From: Hydractinia symbiolongicarpus | Taxonomy: Eukaryota > Cnidaria > Hydrozoa > Anthoathecata > Hydractiniidae | Direction of reading: 5' to 3' | Assembly: GCF_029227915.1 (NCBI RefSeq) | Contig: NC_079886.1 | Coordinates: 21,428,501 to 21,492,500, forward strand | Length of the DNA stretch: 64,000 nucleotides | Shown here: positions 26,396 to 38,325 of the stretch, in pieces | How positions within the stretch are numbered: position 1 is the stretch's first letter | Layout of the letters: each line of letters begins with the position of its first letter | Position numbers and translations under genes: made by a program | The notes under the pieces: generated by a model | Told to the model about the DNA's origin: nothing | The model's database searches: none | What the model saw: only the letters and a program-made list of their open reading frames with translations

Positions 26396-26397
26396 TA

Positions 26398-26399
26398 AT

Positions 26400-26453
<54 letters not shown>

Positions 26454-27040
26454 ATATTTTTAGTGGCATGGTCAGAAAAATCGCTTTGCTTTTAGACAAC
26501 AATTACAATTCTTTCCAATCCAATTTCGTGATTGGATTAAGCATTTGGGTGCCAGTCCTCCATTGGATTGAACATCCAGTTACACCAATGTGTGCATATG
26601 TATAATCGAATTTGAATCAGCCTGTCTTAACATGGTGTATCATACCAGTTGTGGTTCATCTGGTATCTGGAATAGATATTTTTCAAGGCTGTTTTTAAAG
26701 AGGTCCATTGTGCAACCAGACATATTACGGATGGATTTGGGGAGAACATTAAAGTGCTTTCTTCCATGGATTGCTAAACTGAACTCTGCCACCCTACTGT
26801 ATGGACCACACAGAAGTTTTGCTTTCTGCCCATGCCGAGAATGATGATAGCTTTGGATTTTCAGATTGACATTTGGTACCAACTGTTCCATGATTTTCCA
26901 AATATAAGTTTTTTGGTACCTTTCCCTTCTACGCTCCAATGAATACAATTTCAGTTCCTTTAATGCTCTCCAATAGTTGTGATTGGTCAAGTTTCGGATT
27001 TTTCGTATATAGGTCCATTGCAATACCTCTATCATCTGTA
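26398..27040 (-). mobile_element. LINE 3' fragment with (AAT)n tail
   Basis: The ORF at 26640-27035 (minus) encodes LNYW-type C-terminal RT sequence: NHNYWRALKELKLYSLERRR, followed by FNVLPKSIRNMSG near its end. These are features of the region after the RT domain in jockey/CR1-like elements. The plus-strand AAT repeat at 26398-26450 is the 3' tail. It is 5'-truncated. Confidence 0.75.
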
Positions 27041-27402
27041 TCTATAGTATATGGAGAGTAAAGATTTATATTTCATCATATGACATCATAATTTATGCAA
27101 CAAAATTAAATCTTTTAAATGTGAATATCTTGTTAACCAACTTTTTAAGCTCTATAATATAAGTCCAACATCATTTTATACCTAGGGTTACCTTTAAGGT
27201 CACTTAAATAAAAACAACATGACGGTACGAGTTTGCCAATCTGTTCAGCAAAATAAGAGAACCTCTCTCTGTCTGGAGTAAAGATATATCATCATTGTAA
27301 ACATAAACTATGTATATTTTATTCATTGTGCACATTTTTAGATCAACAATTTAAGTGACTGTTTCAACTTATGAAATATATATAAGTCTTTTTTATCCTT
27401 AG
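27041..27402 (+). other. Upstream region of COA3
   Basis: AT-rich, no ORF. The bases just before the COA3 ATG (TTTTTTATCCTTAG) look like a splice acceptor, so a 5' UTR exon probably lies in or before this region. I could not identify it. Confidence 0.4.
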
Positions 27403-28150
27403 ATGGAACCAAAAATAAACTCACAGCCACCACCGTCAATGCTTGTTCGAAAGTACAGAACCAAGAATTTATTAATGCTTGGTGGTCTTGTTGCATCTGT
27501 CTCTGGCATATGTATCTTTTTGTCTGAGTGGTGCCTGTAGTTATTACATGCTCAGTGAATTTGAAAGCATCTTAACTAACAATGTAAAAGTCTTTTACTG
27601 AAGTAAATACTAACATTATTTTTGTTTTTGTTTTACTTTTGTGATTTTTGTGATTCCTCGACACATGCTTTACGACAAGAAACTTCTTTAGTTCAGCTGT
27701 ACCCGCAAAAGATTTGCATTTCGAGGTAAAAAACATAACAGTTGTACAAAATCAAAGATTTTGTGGGAAATCAGATTTAAACAATTTTTTTTTAGCAAGC
27801 TCTGACCAGTTTTGTGTTATTGAAGTAAAATTTTTCTTATCAAAAACTTTTCTTATCAAAACATTTTAGCGAAGGAAAAACGCTTCACGGTTAAACTTGC
27901 TTTTGCGGAGAAAATTTTAGCGAATTTTTTGGAAACTGTAAATTTCTTTTGCAAACACTTTCTTTCCTCAAAGTATAGTTTGGTGCAAAAGTTAATTTTA
28001 ACTTAAAAATCTATGTTGGATTGTTATATACTACACGTATGAAACGTATGTTAATGTTTCCTTAATTTGTTTGAAGATTTCTACACCATGTGGACAGTAT
28101 CTCGTGGTGCATTTACTGATGCCGAATTAAATTCAACGTCAAAGAAATAA
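27403..28150 (+). CDS. COA3: Cytochrome c oxidase assembly factor 3 (COA3/CCDC56)
   Basis: Two exons, 27403-27511 and 28077-28150, with GT/AG at 27512 and 28075-28076. They encode a 60-residue protein. Translation without the intron would stop after 45 codons. Splicing instead yields the family core: VRKYRTKNLLMLGG, a single transmembrane helix, then SGIYFYTMWTVSRGAFTDAE. This matches the COA3 pattern of basic motif + helix + YxYT motif + acidic tail. The protein sits in the mitochondrial inner membrane and helps COX1 synthesis and assembly. The N-terminus is shorter than in the vertebrate protein, so an extra upstream coding exon is possible; an acceptor-like sequence directly precedes the ATG. 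Confidence 0.85.
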
Positions 28151-28212
28151 GACGCATTTAACTGATATCTTTTTTGTAAATATATGTATATTTTTTACTT
28201 TGTAAAGTGGAA

Positions 28213-28218
28213 AATAAA
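28213..28218 (+). terminator. Poly(A) signal of COA3
   Basis: AATAAA 63 nt after the COA3 stop, followed within 10 nt by a second AATAAA-like copy. This spacing is normal for a compact gene. Confidence 0.6.
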
Positions 28219-28419
28219 ATAGAAATAAACTCTGATACTATTACTTGTTTTTAATCGTCCTGCCGGTCTAATATTTCGATTTTGGGTGATTTGTAAAATA
28301 ATTTTTTCAGTTTAAAGAATTTATTTTTCTAACCGCAAAAAACAGATTTTAAGACAATTAAAATTAGTTGAAGCATATTAAAGTACTATTTTTATGGATT
28401 TTCTTTAATCATTCCTCAA

Positions 28420-28905
28420 TTACAATAACTTTTGGTGTCTTCTTTTTCTTTCCGAGTTGAACATTTCCCTGATATCACTCCCTTTTGCTGTTTTTATCCT
28501 TCTCTTTTTGGTAACTGCTTCAGGCGTTTTTATTATCGGTGGTAAAGTGATCACAAATTTAAATAAGCTATCAAATGCCCCATTTTCTACAGGCTCAGCG
28601 AAAAGATCTTTTACTACATGTAAATAACGGCTTGACAGCTTTTTGACTGGATGATGGTCTTATTTAATCTCTAGACCTCCTTGTACCAGGGGTGAACGTC
28701 TATAATGGTCCGAAGTTAGTTTGCAGCTCATTGTAATACCGCAATCTAAGAGTATTTTGTTACTCTTAAAATTTCCTTTGGTAAATGCCCTACAATATCT
28801 GTATTTTTGGTTACTGTTTTTATAGTGAAACGATCAAAGGGATTATCAGGATCATGGAAGCAATCAAGCTTTTCGTTTTTGTGACTGTTGAAGAATTCGA
28901 GTTAC
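28420..28905 (-). pseudogene. HIRAN-like domain ORF, frameshifted
   Basis: Minus-strand reading without an ATG: EKLDCFHDPDNPFDRFTIKT, VGHLPKEILRVTKYS, then after a frame change DCGITMSCKLTSDHYRR, PLVQGGLEIK, stop, and a tail ending MFNSERKRRHQKLL. The DNPxDRFxVKV...VGHLPxEISR...GGLEIPC order is that of HIRAN-like domains common in uncharacterised invertebrate proteins and often repeat-associated. At least one frameshift (near 28755) and one in-frame stop (near 28665) break it. Probably a relic of a multicopy gene or mobile element. Confidence 0.55.
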
Positions 28906-28994
28906 TGTGTGTGGGGAAAATTTCAAAGAAACGATGCAGAAAGTGGCGAAGACACTGACTCTGAATGGGAGGTGGAAGAGGCGTGATTGCTTAA

Positions 28995-29137
28995 TCTATA
29001 TTATAATGCCTGTATACGTCTGTCTGTCTGTCTGTCTGTCACGCAAAATGGTAGCTTAGCTGCGAAATAGCGAGAAGCACGCATGCGGTATAAAATGGAC
29101 AGGCGAACCCGTGGATTTTCCACGAGCTAACGACTAG
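28995..29137 (+). mobile_element. Complete short non-autonomous Helitron-like element
   Basis: A 143-bp element starting TCTATATTATAATGCC and ending CTAG, inserted between host A (28994) and T (29138), the Helitron AT target. It has an internal TCTG microsatellite and a near-perfect 3' hairpin (CCGTGGA/TCCACGAG) about 10 nt before the end. It is the same family as 1-140. No coding capacity. Confidence 0.85.
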
Positions 29138-29598
29138 TAACATTATATTTTTGTAACATTTTATTTTGTTCTAGTTTTAAAATGGGAAATTTTTTTTTAA
29201 TATATGACAATTTGCGAAAGTGTTTTCTCCCCTTTGGTTTCCGCGAAAGTTTTTTCCGCGGAATATATCCCAAAGACAACGACTGGCTAAAGTTTTTTTT
29301 GGACACGCAAAACTTTCTACCCACGAAACTTTCTGCTCCTAATTTCTGCAAGAACAAACGCCGTACTGATTTTATTTTGTAAGAATTCTCGCAAAACCGC
29401 TGAATAATAATGCCAGCAGATCAAATAAGCAATCAGATTTTTGTGTGTGCTTGGAAATCTGATAATCGAATCCAATTGTCGAAGCAACTAAACCTAGAAA
29501 ATTAAAAGTAATATTGAATTTCGCTGCTCGTCGGTGACCTGTTTAAAAAAGCTTGAGCTGATATTTTTAATCCTTTTTAATCCTATGCCCATTAATTC

Positions 29599-31260
29599 TA
29601 CGTCGAACAGCCCTACGTTTTGTCGAACAGGCCTGCGTTTTTTCGAAGAGGCCTGCGTTTTTTCGAACAGGCCTGCGTTTTTTCGAACAGGCCTGCGTTT
29701 TTTTGAACAGGCCTGCGTTTTTTCGAACAGGCCTGCGTTTTTTCGAACAGGCCTGCGTTTTTTCGAACAGCCCTAGGTTTTTTCGAACAGGCCTGCGTTT
29801 TTTCGAACAGGCCTGCGTTTTTTCGAACAGGCCTGCGTTTTTTCGAACAGCCCTAGGTTTTTTCGAACAGGCCTGCGTTTTTTCGAACAGGCCTGCGTTT
29901 TTTCGAACAGCCCTAGGTTTTTTCGAACGGCCCTAGGTTTTGTCAAACGGGCCAAGGTTTTGTCAAACAGCCCTAGGTTTCGTCGAACAGCCCTAGGTTT
30001 TGTCGAACGGGCCAAGGTTTTGTCGAACAGCCCTAGGTTTCGTTGAACAGCCCTAGGTTTTGTCGAACGGGCCTGCGTTTTTTCGAACAGCCCTAGGTTT
30101 TTTCGAACAGGCCTGCGTTTTTTCGAACAGGCCTGCGTTTTTTCGAACAGCCCTAGGTTTTTTCGAACGGGCCTACGTTTTGTCGAACAGCCCTAGGTTT
30201 TGTCAAACGGGCCAAGGTTTTGTCGAACAGCCCTAGGTTTCGTTGAACAGCCCTAGGTTTTGTCAAACGGGCCAAGGTTTTGTCAAACACTCCTGGGTTT
30301 TGCCGAACAGCCTTAGGTTTCGTTGAACAGCCCTAGGTTTTTTCGAACAGCCCTAGGTTTCGTTGAACAGCCCTAGGTTTCGTTGAACAGCCCTAGGTTT
30401 TGTCGAACGGGCCAAGGTTTTGTCAAACACCCCTGGGTTTTGCCGAACAGCCTTAGGTTTCGTTGAACAGCCCTAGGTTTTGTCGAATGGGCCAAGGTTT
30501 TGTCGAACAGCCCTAGGTTTCGTTGAACAGCCCCAGGTTTTGTCGAACGGGCCAAGGTTTTGTCAAACACCCCTGGGTTTTGCCGAACAGCTTTAGGTTT
30601 CGTTGAACAGCCCTAGGTTTTGTCGAACAGCCCTAGGTTTCGTTGAACAGCCCTAGGTTTTTTCGAACGGGCCAAGGTTTTGTCGAACAGTACTAGGTTT
30701 TGTCGAACAGCCCTAGGTTTTTTCGAACGGGCCAAGGTTTTGTCAAACAGCCCTAGGTTTTGCCGAACAGGCCTAGATTTTGTCGAACAGCCCTAGGTTT
30801 TGTCGAACGGGCCAAGGTTTTGTCAAACAGCCCTAGGTTTTGTCGAACAGGCCTAGGTTTTGTCAAGCAGCCCTGGGTTTCGTCGAACAGCCCTAGGTTT
30901 TGTCGAACAGCCCTAGGTTTTGTCGAACGGGCCAAGGTTTTGTCGAACAGTCCTAGGTTTTGCCGAACAGCCCTAGGTTTTTTCGAACGGGCCAAGGTTT
31001 TGTCAAACAGCCCTAGGTTTTGCCGAACAGGCCTAGATTTTGTCGAACAGCCCTAGGTTTTGTCGAACGGGCCAAGGTTTTGTCAAACAGCCCTAGGTTT
31101 TGTCGAACAGGCCTAGGTTTTGTCAAGCAGCCCTGGGTTTCGTCGAACAGCCCTAGGTTTTGTCGAATAGCCCTAGGTTTTGTCGAACAGGCCAAGGTTT
31201 CGTCGAACAGTCCTAGGTTTTGTCGAACAAGCCCAGGTTTCGTCGAACGGACCAAAGTTT
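29599..31260. repeat. 20-bp minisatellite with 260-bp higher-order repeat
   Basis: About 83 tandem 20-bp units of the form GTTTTGTCGAACAGCCCTAG. Variants are GGCCTGCG (dominant in 29600-29900 and 30060-30170), CCCTAGG and GGCCAAGG. Units at 30741-31000 are repeated almost exactly at 31001-31260, a 13-unit (260-bp) higher-order repeat. Because 20 is not a multiple of 3, open frames with a 20-residue period run on both strands; these are not genes. Confidence 0.95.
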
Positions 31261-31799
31261 TAAATGCTGGAAGAGTATTCAATAGTAATCCCTCTAATCT
31301 CTTTTCCAAGTTCTTATCTGAAGCTATGTGTTACATGATCGACTGGAATGATCCGCTGTGCGTACCAAACATTAACTTTATGTGCATAAGAATTTTCGTC
31401 AGTTTCTGACAAGAGGAAGAATGACTTGTCATCAAAAAGTTGGGATTTGTTGAGAGACGTATCATCAGAGTGGCCTCAGTGACCTTAAACTGATCAGCAG
31501 AAGATACAATTTATTTAATATTTTTTGACAAGCTAGCAAGAGTTCTCACATGCTTTTGAGTTCATTGATATCTCCATGTGGTTATTCAACTTCTCCTCAA
31601 AAAACAGCGCCATGCGATGCACCATGCCCAATATTTTAAACAACTTCGACGAAGCAAAAAATCATACAGAAGAAGATATTAAATAAATCACTGATGCTTA
31701 AAAGATAACAGTTACAAACAAAAATACGATAATAAGCTTCGAAATAATAATAAAAAAATTATGATAAGATGTAACTATGATAAATAAGTAATAATAAAT
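31261..31799. other. Upstream region of the nematocyst-type gene
   Basis: No coding feature. The stretch 31700-31799 is AT-rich and leads directly into the ATG; no clear TATA box with an initiator was found. Confidence 0.35.
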
Positions 31800-34700
31800 A
31801 TGAATATGAAATTGAGCATACTTGTGACAATCTTTTGTGTTGTTGCTGCAACACATTTACATTCTAAAGAAACTCGACATCAAAAAGTTACCCACCACAG
31901 TAAAAAAGGTAAATTTCATTTCTTTTAAAATTCATTGCTTGAAGGGTTTTTGACTAATTCATTTTTTTCAGACAAAAACTTCAGCAAGTCTTTAAAACTA
32001 AAAAAAAAACTGGCAAGATTCCAGCACTCGAAGTGGTGATCTTGAGTATTATTAGTTACTGTGTCCTGACAAGAGCAGTCGTGTGAGATGATTTATTCCC
32101 AGAGGTTACAATTTATATATGAATCTATTAATAGATTGATACATTGACATTTAGAAAACACAGATTTGTAGGAAAATGTACATTTTATAAATCGTATTAA
32201 ATTCTAAAGTAAAGAGAACCGTTTTAGCGTCTAAATTCCATTTGGTTTGCATTTTAGCTTCATCAAAACACCTGAAACATGTGAAGAAAAGTGTGGCAAA
32301 TGCTACTCGACGCGATAGCCTTGGCTTTTTGAAAGCATTCACAGATGTATTAAAGAAAAAAATAGACACGACTCTGAACATTGATTTGGAAGGAGAGAAA
32401 CACAAAGACTATCATGTCAATGACAAAAAAAATCAAAAAAAATCGACAAAACCTTCAAATCCTTCAAAACCATTAAAAAAAATTAAAAACAAAAAAACTA
32501 AAAAAATAGTGAAAAAAGTAGAGCAAAAAGACGATGCTGATGATTTTGACGACGATATTGATCTCGATGATGATAACGATATGGAAGGTTCGACATCGGC
32601 TAAAACACAAACAAATCAAAACCAAGACAATATAAATGCTGAATATGGTGTACCAAAGACACCTGCCGCCATAAACTACGAGGTACCCAATGAAGGATCT
32701 AATATGAAAGCCGCGAAAACGAAATTAGCAACTCAAACAACAGAAGGAGCTCTATTGGCACCCGTTGCAACAACAGAGGTAGAATCAGGATCAGGGAGTG
32801 CTGAAGATAATGCATCTGGGAGCTCTGGAGCGGATGAAGGCGCTGCAGTGAGCAACGAACTCGATCAAAACAAAGCATTAAATGGACAAGCTCTTCCTCA
32901 AGTATCACCCCAACAGATCCAAGATAATTCTGCTCAAAGCAGCTCACCTGTTTCAAATTTCCCAGTCCCTCCGATGATACCCATACCTTTGTTTTACAAC
33001 AGTGGTGAAGCGACAGTAGGTTCTGGTGCATCTGGCCTAAGTGACATTAAGGCTACTAAAGATCTTGCCGATGGTGTTGGAGAATCTGGAGATGGGGAGT
33101 ATGCAAAACCAAGCGGTGACTGGGTCTCAAGAATACTTTCAAGTAAGACAAAATTAACACGGCGTCTTTTTAAGTTAATGTTGTACAATCTATTACGTTT
33201 TGCTTACGTTTCCTTCTTTTACTGACTCAACGTGCTTTTTCTGTTTGCTTAGGGCACCAATCAAAATCAAACTTTAGTTTTAAGAACCACTTTCATATGA
33301 AACTTACATAACGTTTAGAACAAGATATATCTAATGATGTTTTTATAATCACTGGCCGTTCTCTAGCACATATTTTTTTTAATTTGTATTATGTGCCACC
33401 TGATTTTTAATTTTCTTTCTAGTTGCTTTGCTTTTGAAGGATTTAAGCCTCGTATTCCTTATGAAATATATAAACTGCGTGTATTAATAAACGATATGAA
33501 TGACCTTTAATAGGTGTAAAATAAATTTAACAAGTTTATAAGTAAAATATTTTTACTTTCTAATATTATTCCACGTTTGTCTACCTTTTTAGAAAAGAAG
33601 CAAAAGCATAAATATGAAGATGAAGATGATGAAGACGATGGATTTGATGAAGATGAACAGCACCAGCAGCAGGACAATGAGAGGTGGATGGTGAACTCTA
33701 AAGGAAACTCCAAACAACAACAAAGCAAGTCCAGCCAGCAGCAAGTATACCAACAGCAACAGCAGCAAACAGGTCAGGTGACTCAAGCAAGTCAAGGAAG
33801 TCACACTAGTTACGAGTATCACTACGATGTCAATACACCACCAAAAGTAACATATACTTATCAATCTTATCAAGTACCTCCCCATACTGATACGTACTCT
33901 TATAGTAACAACTATTACGTGCCACCTGATTATTACCATCCGCAAGTATATGATCCATATGCTGGAGCAAATCCTCCTAGGCAAGATGCAAATGTTGCAG
34001 CACCGCCTGTTCCACCAGTTCCTGCCGTGGTTAATGCACAATCTACATACCCACAACAAACATCTAAAACGTGGGAGTCTCAACCAGCAGCTCCCCAAGC
34101 TAGCTTCGGGAACCAGGTTACTTCACCTGTCGAAAATATAGCACAGCCTGCAACAGCTACTGGGATAGCCGCACCTTATGTTCCAGAAGATAATAAGTAC
34201 AGCACAGGTGAATGTGCTGCGACATGTCCCGCTACATGCGCACCAGTTTGTGATGCTGCTTGTTGTAGAGGTAGTATAACAACTCCTGAGATGTCACCAG
34301 CTCAACCACAAACACAAACGTCACAGTGGAAAAGTTTTGAAGATGGGCAAGGTGTTGGGAACGCACAAGAAGACTACCAGTATTCAGAGGACGCGCAGAA
34401 TAGTCAGCAGGCACCAGAGGTGCAACAGAAACAGCAAGCATGGTCGCAACAATCAAGAACACCTCCACAGGATCAAATATACCCACCTCCAAGTTCATCC
34501 ATTCAGACACCTAAAACGACACCAGCTAAAGAGGAAGTTAAAGCAAGTACAAATTACGTACAACCAAAGCCATTCCCCTCTGCTTATGATAAAGAAACGT
34601 TGAACCCTGCAGCAAGCACTCCTGCTAGAGATGCAGTGGAAGATGTCAACATACATCCAAGGGAGAATTATCCTACCAATACCGAAAATAAAGAAGATGC

Positions 34701-35271
34701 TAAGGCATATGAAGATGAAGAAGCAAATAATTATGAGGCAAATTCAGCATCAAATACTGCCTCAAATACTGCAGCAAATTATGCTCCAGCATCTGGTTCT
34801 AGCCTGGCACCAAATGGTGTACCTGTACCTTCGAATCCAGTTCAAGATTTCGGGCAAACTGCTCCTGTTAATACTCCACAAAATTTTGCACCAAACCCGG
34901 CTTCAAATATGGTTCCAAATTATGCCCAGAATGTTGCTCCTAATTCAGCACAGCAAAATTTTGCAACAGGTGCTTCGCAAAACATTGGACAAAACATTGC
35001 ACAAAATTTGGCTCAAAATACCCCTGAAACAAAGCAAGCATTTCAATTTAATGCTGTAAATCCATCGCTTGCTAATACAGACAACAGTAACCGTAATTTT
35101 GCATTTCAACCTGTGAAACCGATTATGTTGAAGGTTCCATCACTCGCTTTTAGTATTAATAAGAACAATAACAAGGACAATGTGAGATATCCAGCACCAC
35201 ATTGCATGGCTGTGTGTCAAAGCAAGTGTTTGCCTTATTGCTCGAATGAATGCTGTGGTATCAATACTTAA
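31800..35271 (+). CDS. Secreted nematocyst-type protein with two minicollagen cysteine-rich domains
   Basis: Three exons, 31800-31908, 32258-33142 and 33593-35271, all joined by phase-1 introns; 890 residues. Signal peptide MNMKLSILVTIFCVVAATHLHS. Exon 2 is a basic then acidic low-complexity stretch (KKIKNKKTKK, then DDADDFDDDIDLDDDND). Exon 3 is Gln/Pro/Asn/Ala-rich and contains the cysteine domains CAATCPATCAPVCDAACC (34211-34264) and, at the very C-terminus, CMAVCQSKCLPYCSNECC. Both have exact C-x3-C-x3-C-x3-C-x3-CC spacing, the minicollagen cysteine-rich domain that cross-links capsule walls and tubules by disulfide exchange. There is no Gly-X-Y collagen, so it is closer to the proline-rich or NOWA-type capsule proteins than to minicollagens. 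Function is inferred from the domain. Confidence 0.85.
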
Positions 35272-35441
35272 GATTACAAACGTTTATGACATTAGTGTAA
35301 TAGGCTGAAACATACACATTTGTTTTAGTATGATATATTGATCCGCCTTTATGCAGTTTAAATAGACATTTTACCATTAAATTCCCACTGTTCTTTTTTG
35401 TTATTAGGGCACCAAGCAGCACGTGATGGCTTTTAAGTTTA

Positions 35442-35447
35442 AATAAA
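35442..35447 (+). terminator. Poly(A) signal of the nematocyst-type gene
   Basis: AATAAA 171 nt after the stop. Just upstream, TTATTAGGGCACCAAGCAGC resembles GCTTAGGGCACCAATCAAAA at 33250 in the second intron, hinting at an old internal duplication. Confidence 0.5.
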
Positions 35448-37104
35448 AACTAAAGCATTTATTTTTACTAGCTATTTTTATTTTTAACTTAGTGCTATCT
35501 TTATTTCTATTCTAATTTTTATTTCTACTTCGGTTAATTTTACTCCTTTTTATTTTATAACTAGAATCCCCTTTCGAGGACAGAAATAATGAATTAAATT
35601 AGCTCGTCTCTGTTTTCTTTTAAAACCTTGGTAACTACAAGTTATTGAATTTTTAAATTCTATTAATCCTAATCTCTGCAATATAGTAGCCAGGACGTTG
35701 CCAGTAATTGCATTTAGTTGTCAACGCTTACAAAAATCATTTGTTGAGAGGTGTGTTGTACGAAACGCAGAACAAATTGAATACAATGATTTATTTACCT
35801 ATGTCATAAGTGTAAACAGCGTCTTAGGTCTGGAAATTAACGCTTTTGATAATTTTAGAGCCCCGATACAATGGGCTAGAATTTTATGAAACGTAGTAGG
35901 AATTGCGTATCTTATGTTCTTTATTTATATGTAAAAACTTTTGTGGATAATATTATATTGACTAATAGAGAATTAATTGTATTAAGTATTCTTTAACACT
36001 TGTAAACATGTAGATTATAGAGAAATTTATTGACTTTGATTTATCTGATTATTGTTATGGAATCTTTGTTTGTGTGCTAAAGCAACGTTTTATCAAAACA
36101 GGGATTGAGCTTTCGTTGCGATAGACTAAAGTGTTTTATGGTAATGCTTTTATGGTAATCAAATATCATACGGATTGATGAGAGGATTGGAATAAAAATT
36201 GACTAAGATAAAAATGATTCTCATATTTTAGGTCTTTTTGGTCATTCAATCACTAGCGTATTGATTGCGTCATCAAATTTAACCCACATCTAACGCTTAT
36301 GAATGAAAAGTTCAAAATTACAATCTAATGTTAACTAGTGTTTACTAATGTTAAAACCAAAACAGAAAATTATAGCAGTTACGCAAATTAATGAATACAT
36401 GACGAGTTTAAAATGTCACGATTTTTACGTAACGTTTTAAAAGTCCTTATCTGGTTTTATTTTAAATATAAATCAAATTTTGATAAAAGTTTAAGATTGC
36501 AAATACTTTCTTCACATGATACTTATAAGAGTTCATTCTCGTTCCCAAACCTGTTTGAGAGTTTTAAACACGATAATGATAAAGACTGACTCACAAATGG
36601 AGAGTTACGCTGAACGACATTCCTTGTTTACATTTAAACGTTTAAGGTTTAAAATCAAAAAAATTATTTTATTTGAGTCATCATTCTTTGAAATCACAAA
36701 CACTCGAACATACGTTCTTGTGAAGGGTGTAGAAGACAAATAAGTCCAAATGCGTTCTATTCCCTAAAATTCGATATTTCACGGCATAATATATTTAAAC
36801 TTCAAGGGATTCACCTGTCCTTCCATAGCGTCAATTTGGTACTTTTCGATTTGTGTGTCAACCGTCAGCCAGACTGATTAAGATCAAGTTCAAATTAAAG
36901 CATCAAATATATCAGCTTTGTCTCAAAAAAAATGTTTTTCAGTTTAGTTTATTTATTCACTTTATCTAAATACTTGTACAGTAAAGTTTGCGTCTATTTG
37001 GAAGAAATCTCTTCTTGAACGAAAGTTTTGAGTAGACGCTAACTGAATTAAGAGAGTGCATTGGGTGGCTGGAAAAGTCTGCTGACAGTCATAGTTGGTC
37101 CTTG
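35448..37104. other. Intergenic region, no gene recognised
   Basis: AT-rich. ORFs at 35698-35889 and 36516-36743 have no family features. TTTATTTATTCACTTTATCT at 36950-36970 resembles a LINE 3' tail without a coding part. Confidence 0.35.
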
Positions 37105-37629
37105 CAGTATTTCTCCGCGTATAAGCCAACCCCCATCTCTTATCTCTCTACCCTGTGGATAAACAGACAGCAGCGGAAAAACGTGTCTTAACTACAAAAT
37201 AGGTAGGTGAAGCTTGGCAGCGTTGAAAAATGCCCAGAGTAAGTATTAAAAATTCATGTATTCAGCTTGTCGCAAATTTGGCTTATCAAACAATTTGGTG
37301 GTGCCTTGAGTAACAAAAAGGGCACCGAGGGGTATAAAATGCCTTTTTCTGAGAAAGAGTCCGAGATTTTAAGGTGGAAATGATGATGAATTTGAAGAAT
37401 CCGGTTCAGAGTCCGGTTTAAATTTCTAGTTTCTGCTTATACTATTTTTATTCATGTATGTACTTTATGACAGCAGTTATGTAACTACAATTTTCAATTT
37501 TTAATTTTATGAAAGACTATGTATAACGTAAAGTAAAGACCGCGTATATAATCACCCTCGTGGATAACTTATCTAAATTACGTCTTACGAAATTAGATAA
37601 GCCCAGGGTTTATACGGAGAAAAATACAG
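37105..37629. mobile_element. Putative MITE with inverted ends
   Basis: CAGTATTTCTCCGCGTATAAGCC at the left faces GGGTTTATACGGAGAAAAATACAG at the right (reverse complement CTGTATTTTTCTCCGTATAAACCC), about 525 bp apart. There is no ORF inside and the target duplication is unclear. Confidence 0.5.
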
Positions 37630-37865
37630 TATAAAAATTAATTTGCCAACGACTTTTACACATATCAAATTTTACTCATATATGATATCAAAAAAAATTA
37701 TACAGTATTCAATAAATCCGAAAGGTGTTTATTCCACGGGATAGTCTGTTAAACATTATTTTTGTAGTGGAATTATTAAAATGCTTTGTAAAACCTCGTT
37801 ATAGAACCCATTGCCAGTACCATTGATGAAAATTTAGGTGTATCTGGATAAGTTAAAAGTTAAAG

Positions 37866-38325
37866 CGAATGTGTGCTGAATGTATGGTGATTATATGGTG
37901 AATGTGTGTTGAATACAAGGTGTATGTATAGTGAATGTATGGCAAATGTATGGTGAATGTATGGTGAATGTATGGCGAATGTATTGTGAATGTATGGGGA
38001 ATGTATGGGGAATGTATTGTGAATGTATGGGGAATGTATGGCGAATGTATTGTGAATATATGGGGAATGTATGGGGAATGTATGGGGAATGTAGAGTGAA
38101 TGTATGGTGAATGTGTAGTGATTGTATTGTGAATGTATGGTAAATGTATGGTCAATGTATGATGAATGTATGGTCAATGTATAGGGAATGCATGTTGAAT
38201 GTATGGCGAATGTATGTTGAATGTATGGTGAATGTAGGTGAATGTATGGTGATTGTATTGTGAATGTATGGTGAGTGTGTAGTAAATGTATGGTGAATGT
38301 ATGATGAATGTATGGTGACTGGGTT
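37866..38325. repeat. 11-bp minisatellite
   Basis: About 42 units of GAATGTATGGT with variants (GGG, GGC, TTG at the end of the unit). Frames with an 11-residue period on the minus strand are by-products of the repeat. Confidence 0.92.

Noticed and set aside
29599-31260. CRISPR-like array
   Set aside because: Units are contiguous without unique spacers, and the genome is eukaryotic.
29534-31409. Long ORFs on both strands with 20-residue repeats
   Set aside because: They are produced by the 20-bp minisatellite; no start context, splice sites or domains.
31972-32040. Extra exon (DKNFSKSLKLKKKL) in the first cysteine-domain gene
   Set aside because: Its possible donors leave phase 2, incompatible with the phase-1 exon at 32258.
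33589-34098. 169-codon ORF antisense to the nematocyst-type gene
   Set aside because: Shadow of the Gln/Asp-rich coding strand.
31800-35271. True minicollagen
   Set aside because: The cysteine domains match but there are no Gly-X-Y repeats.
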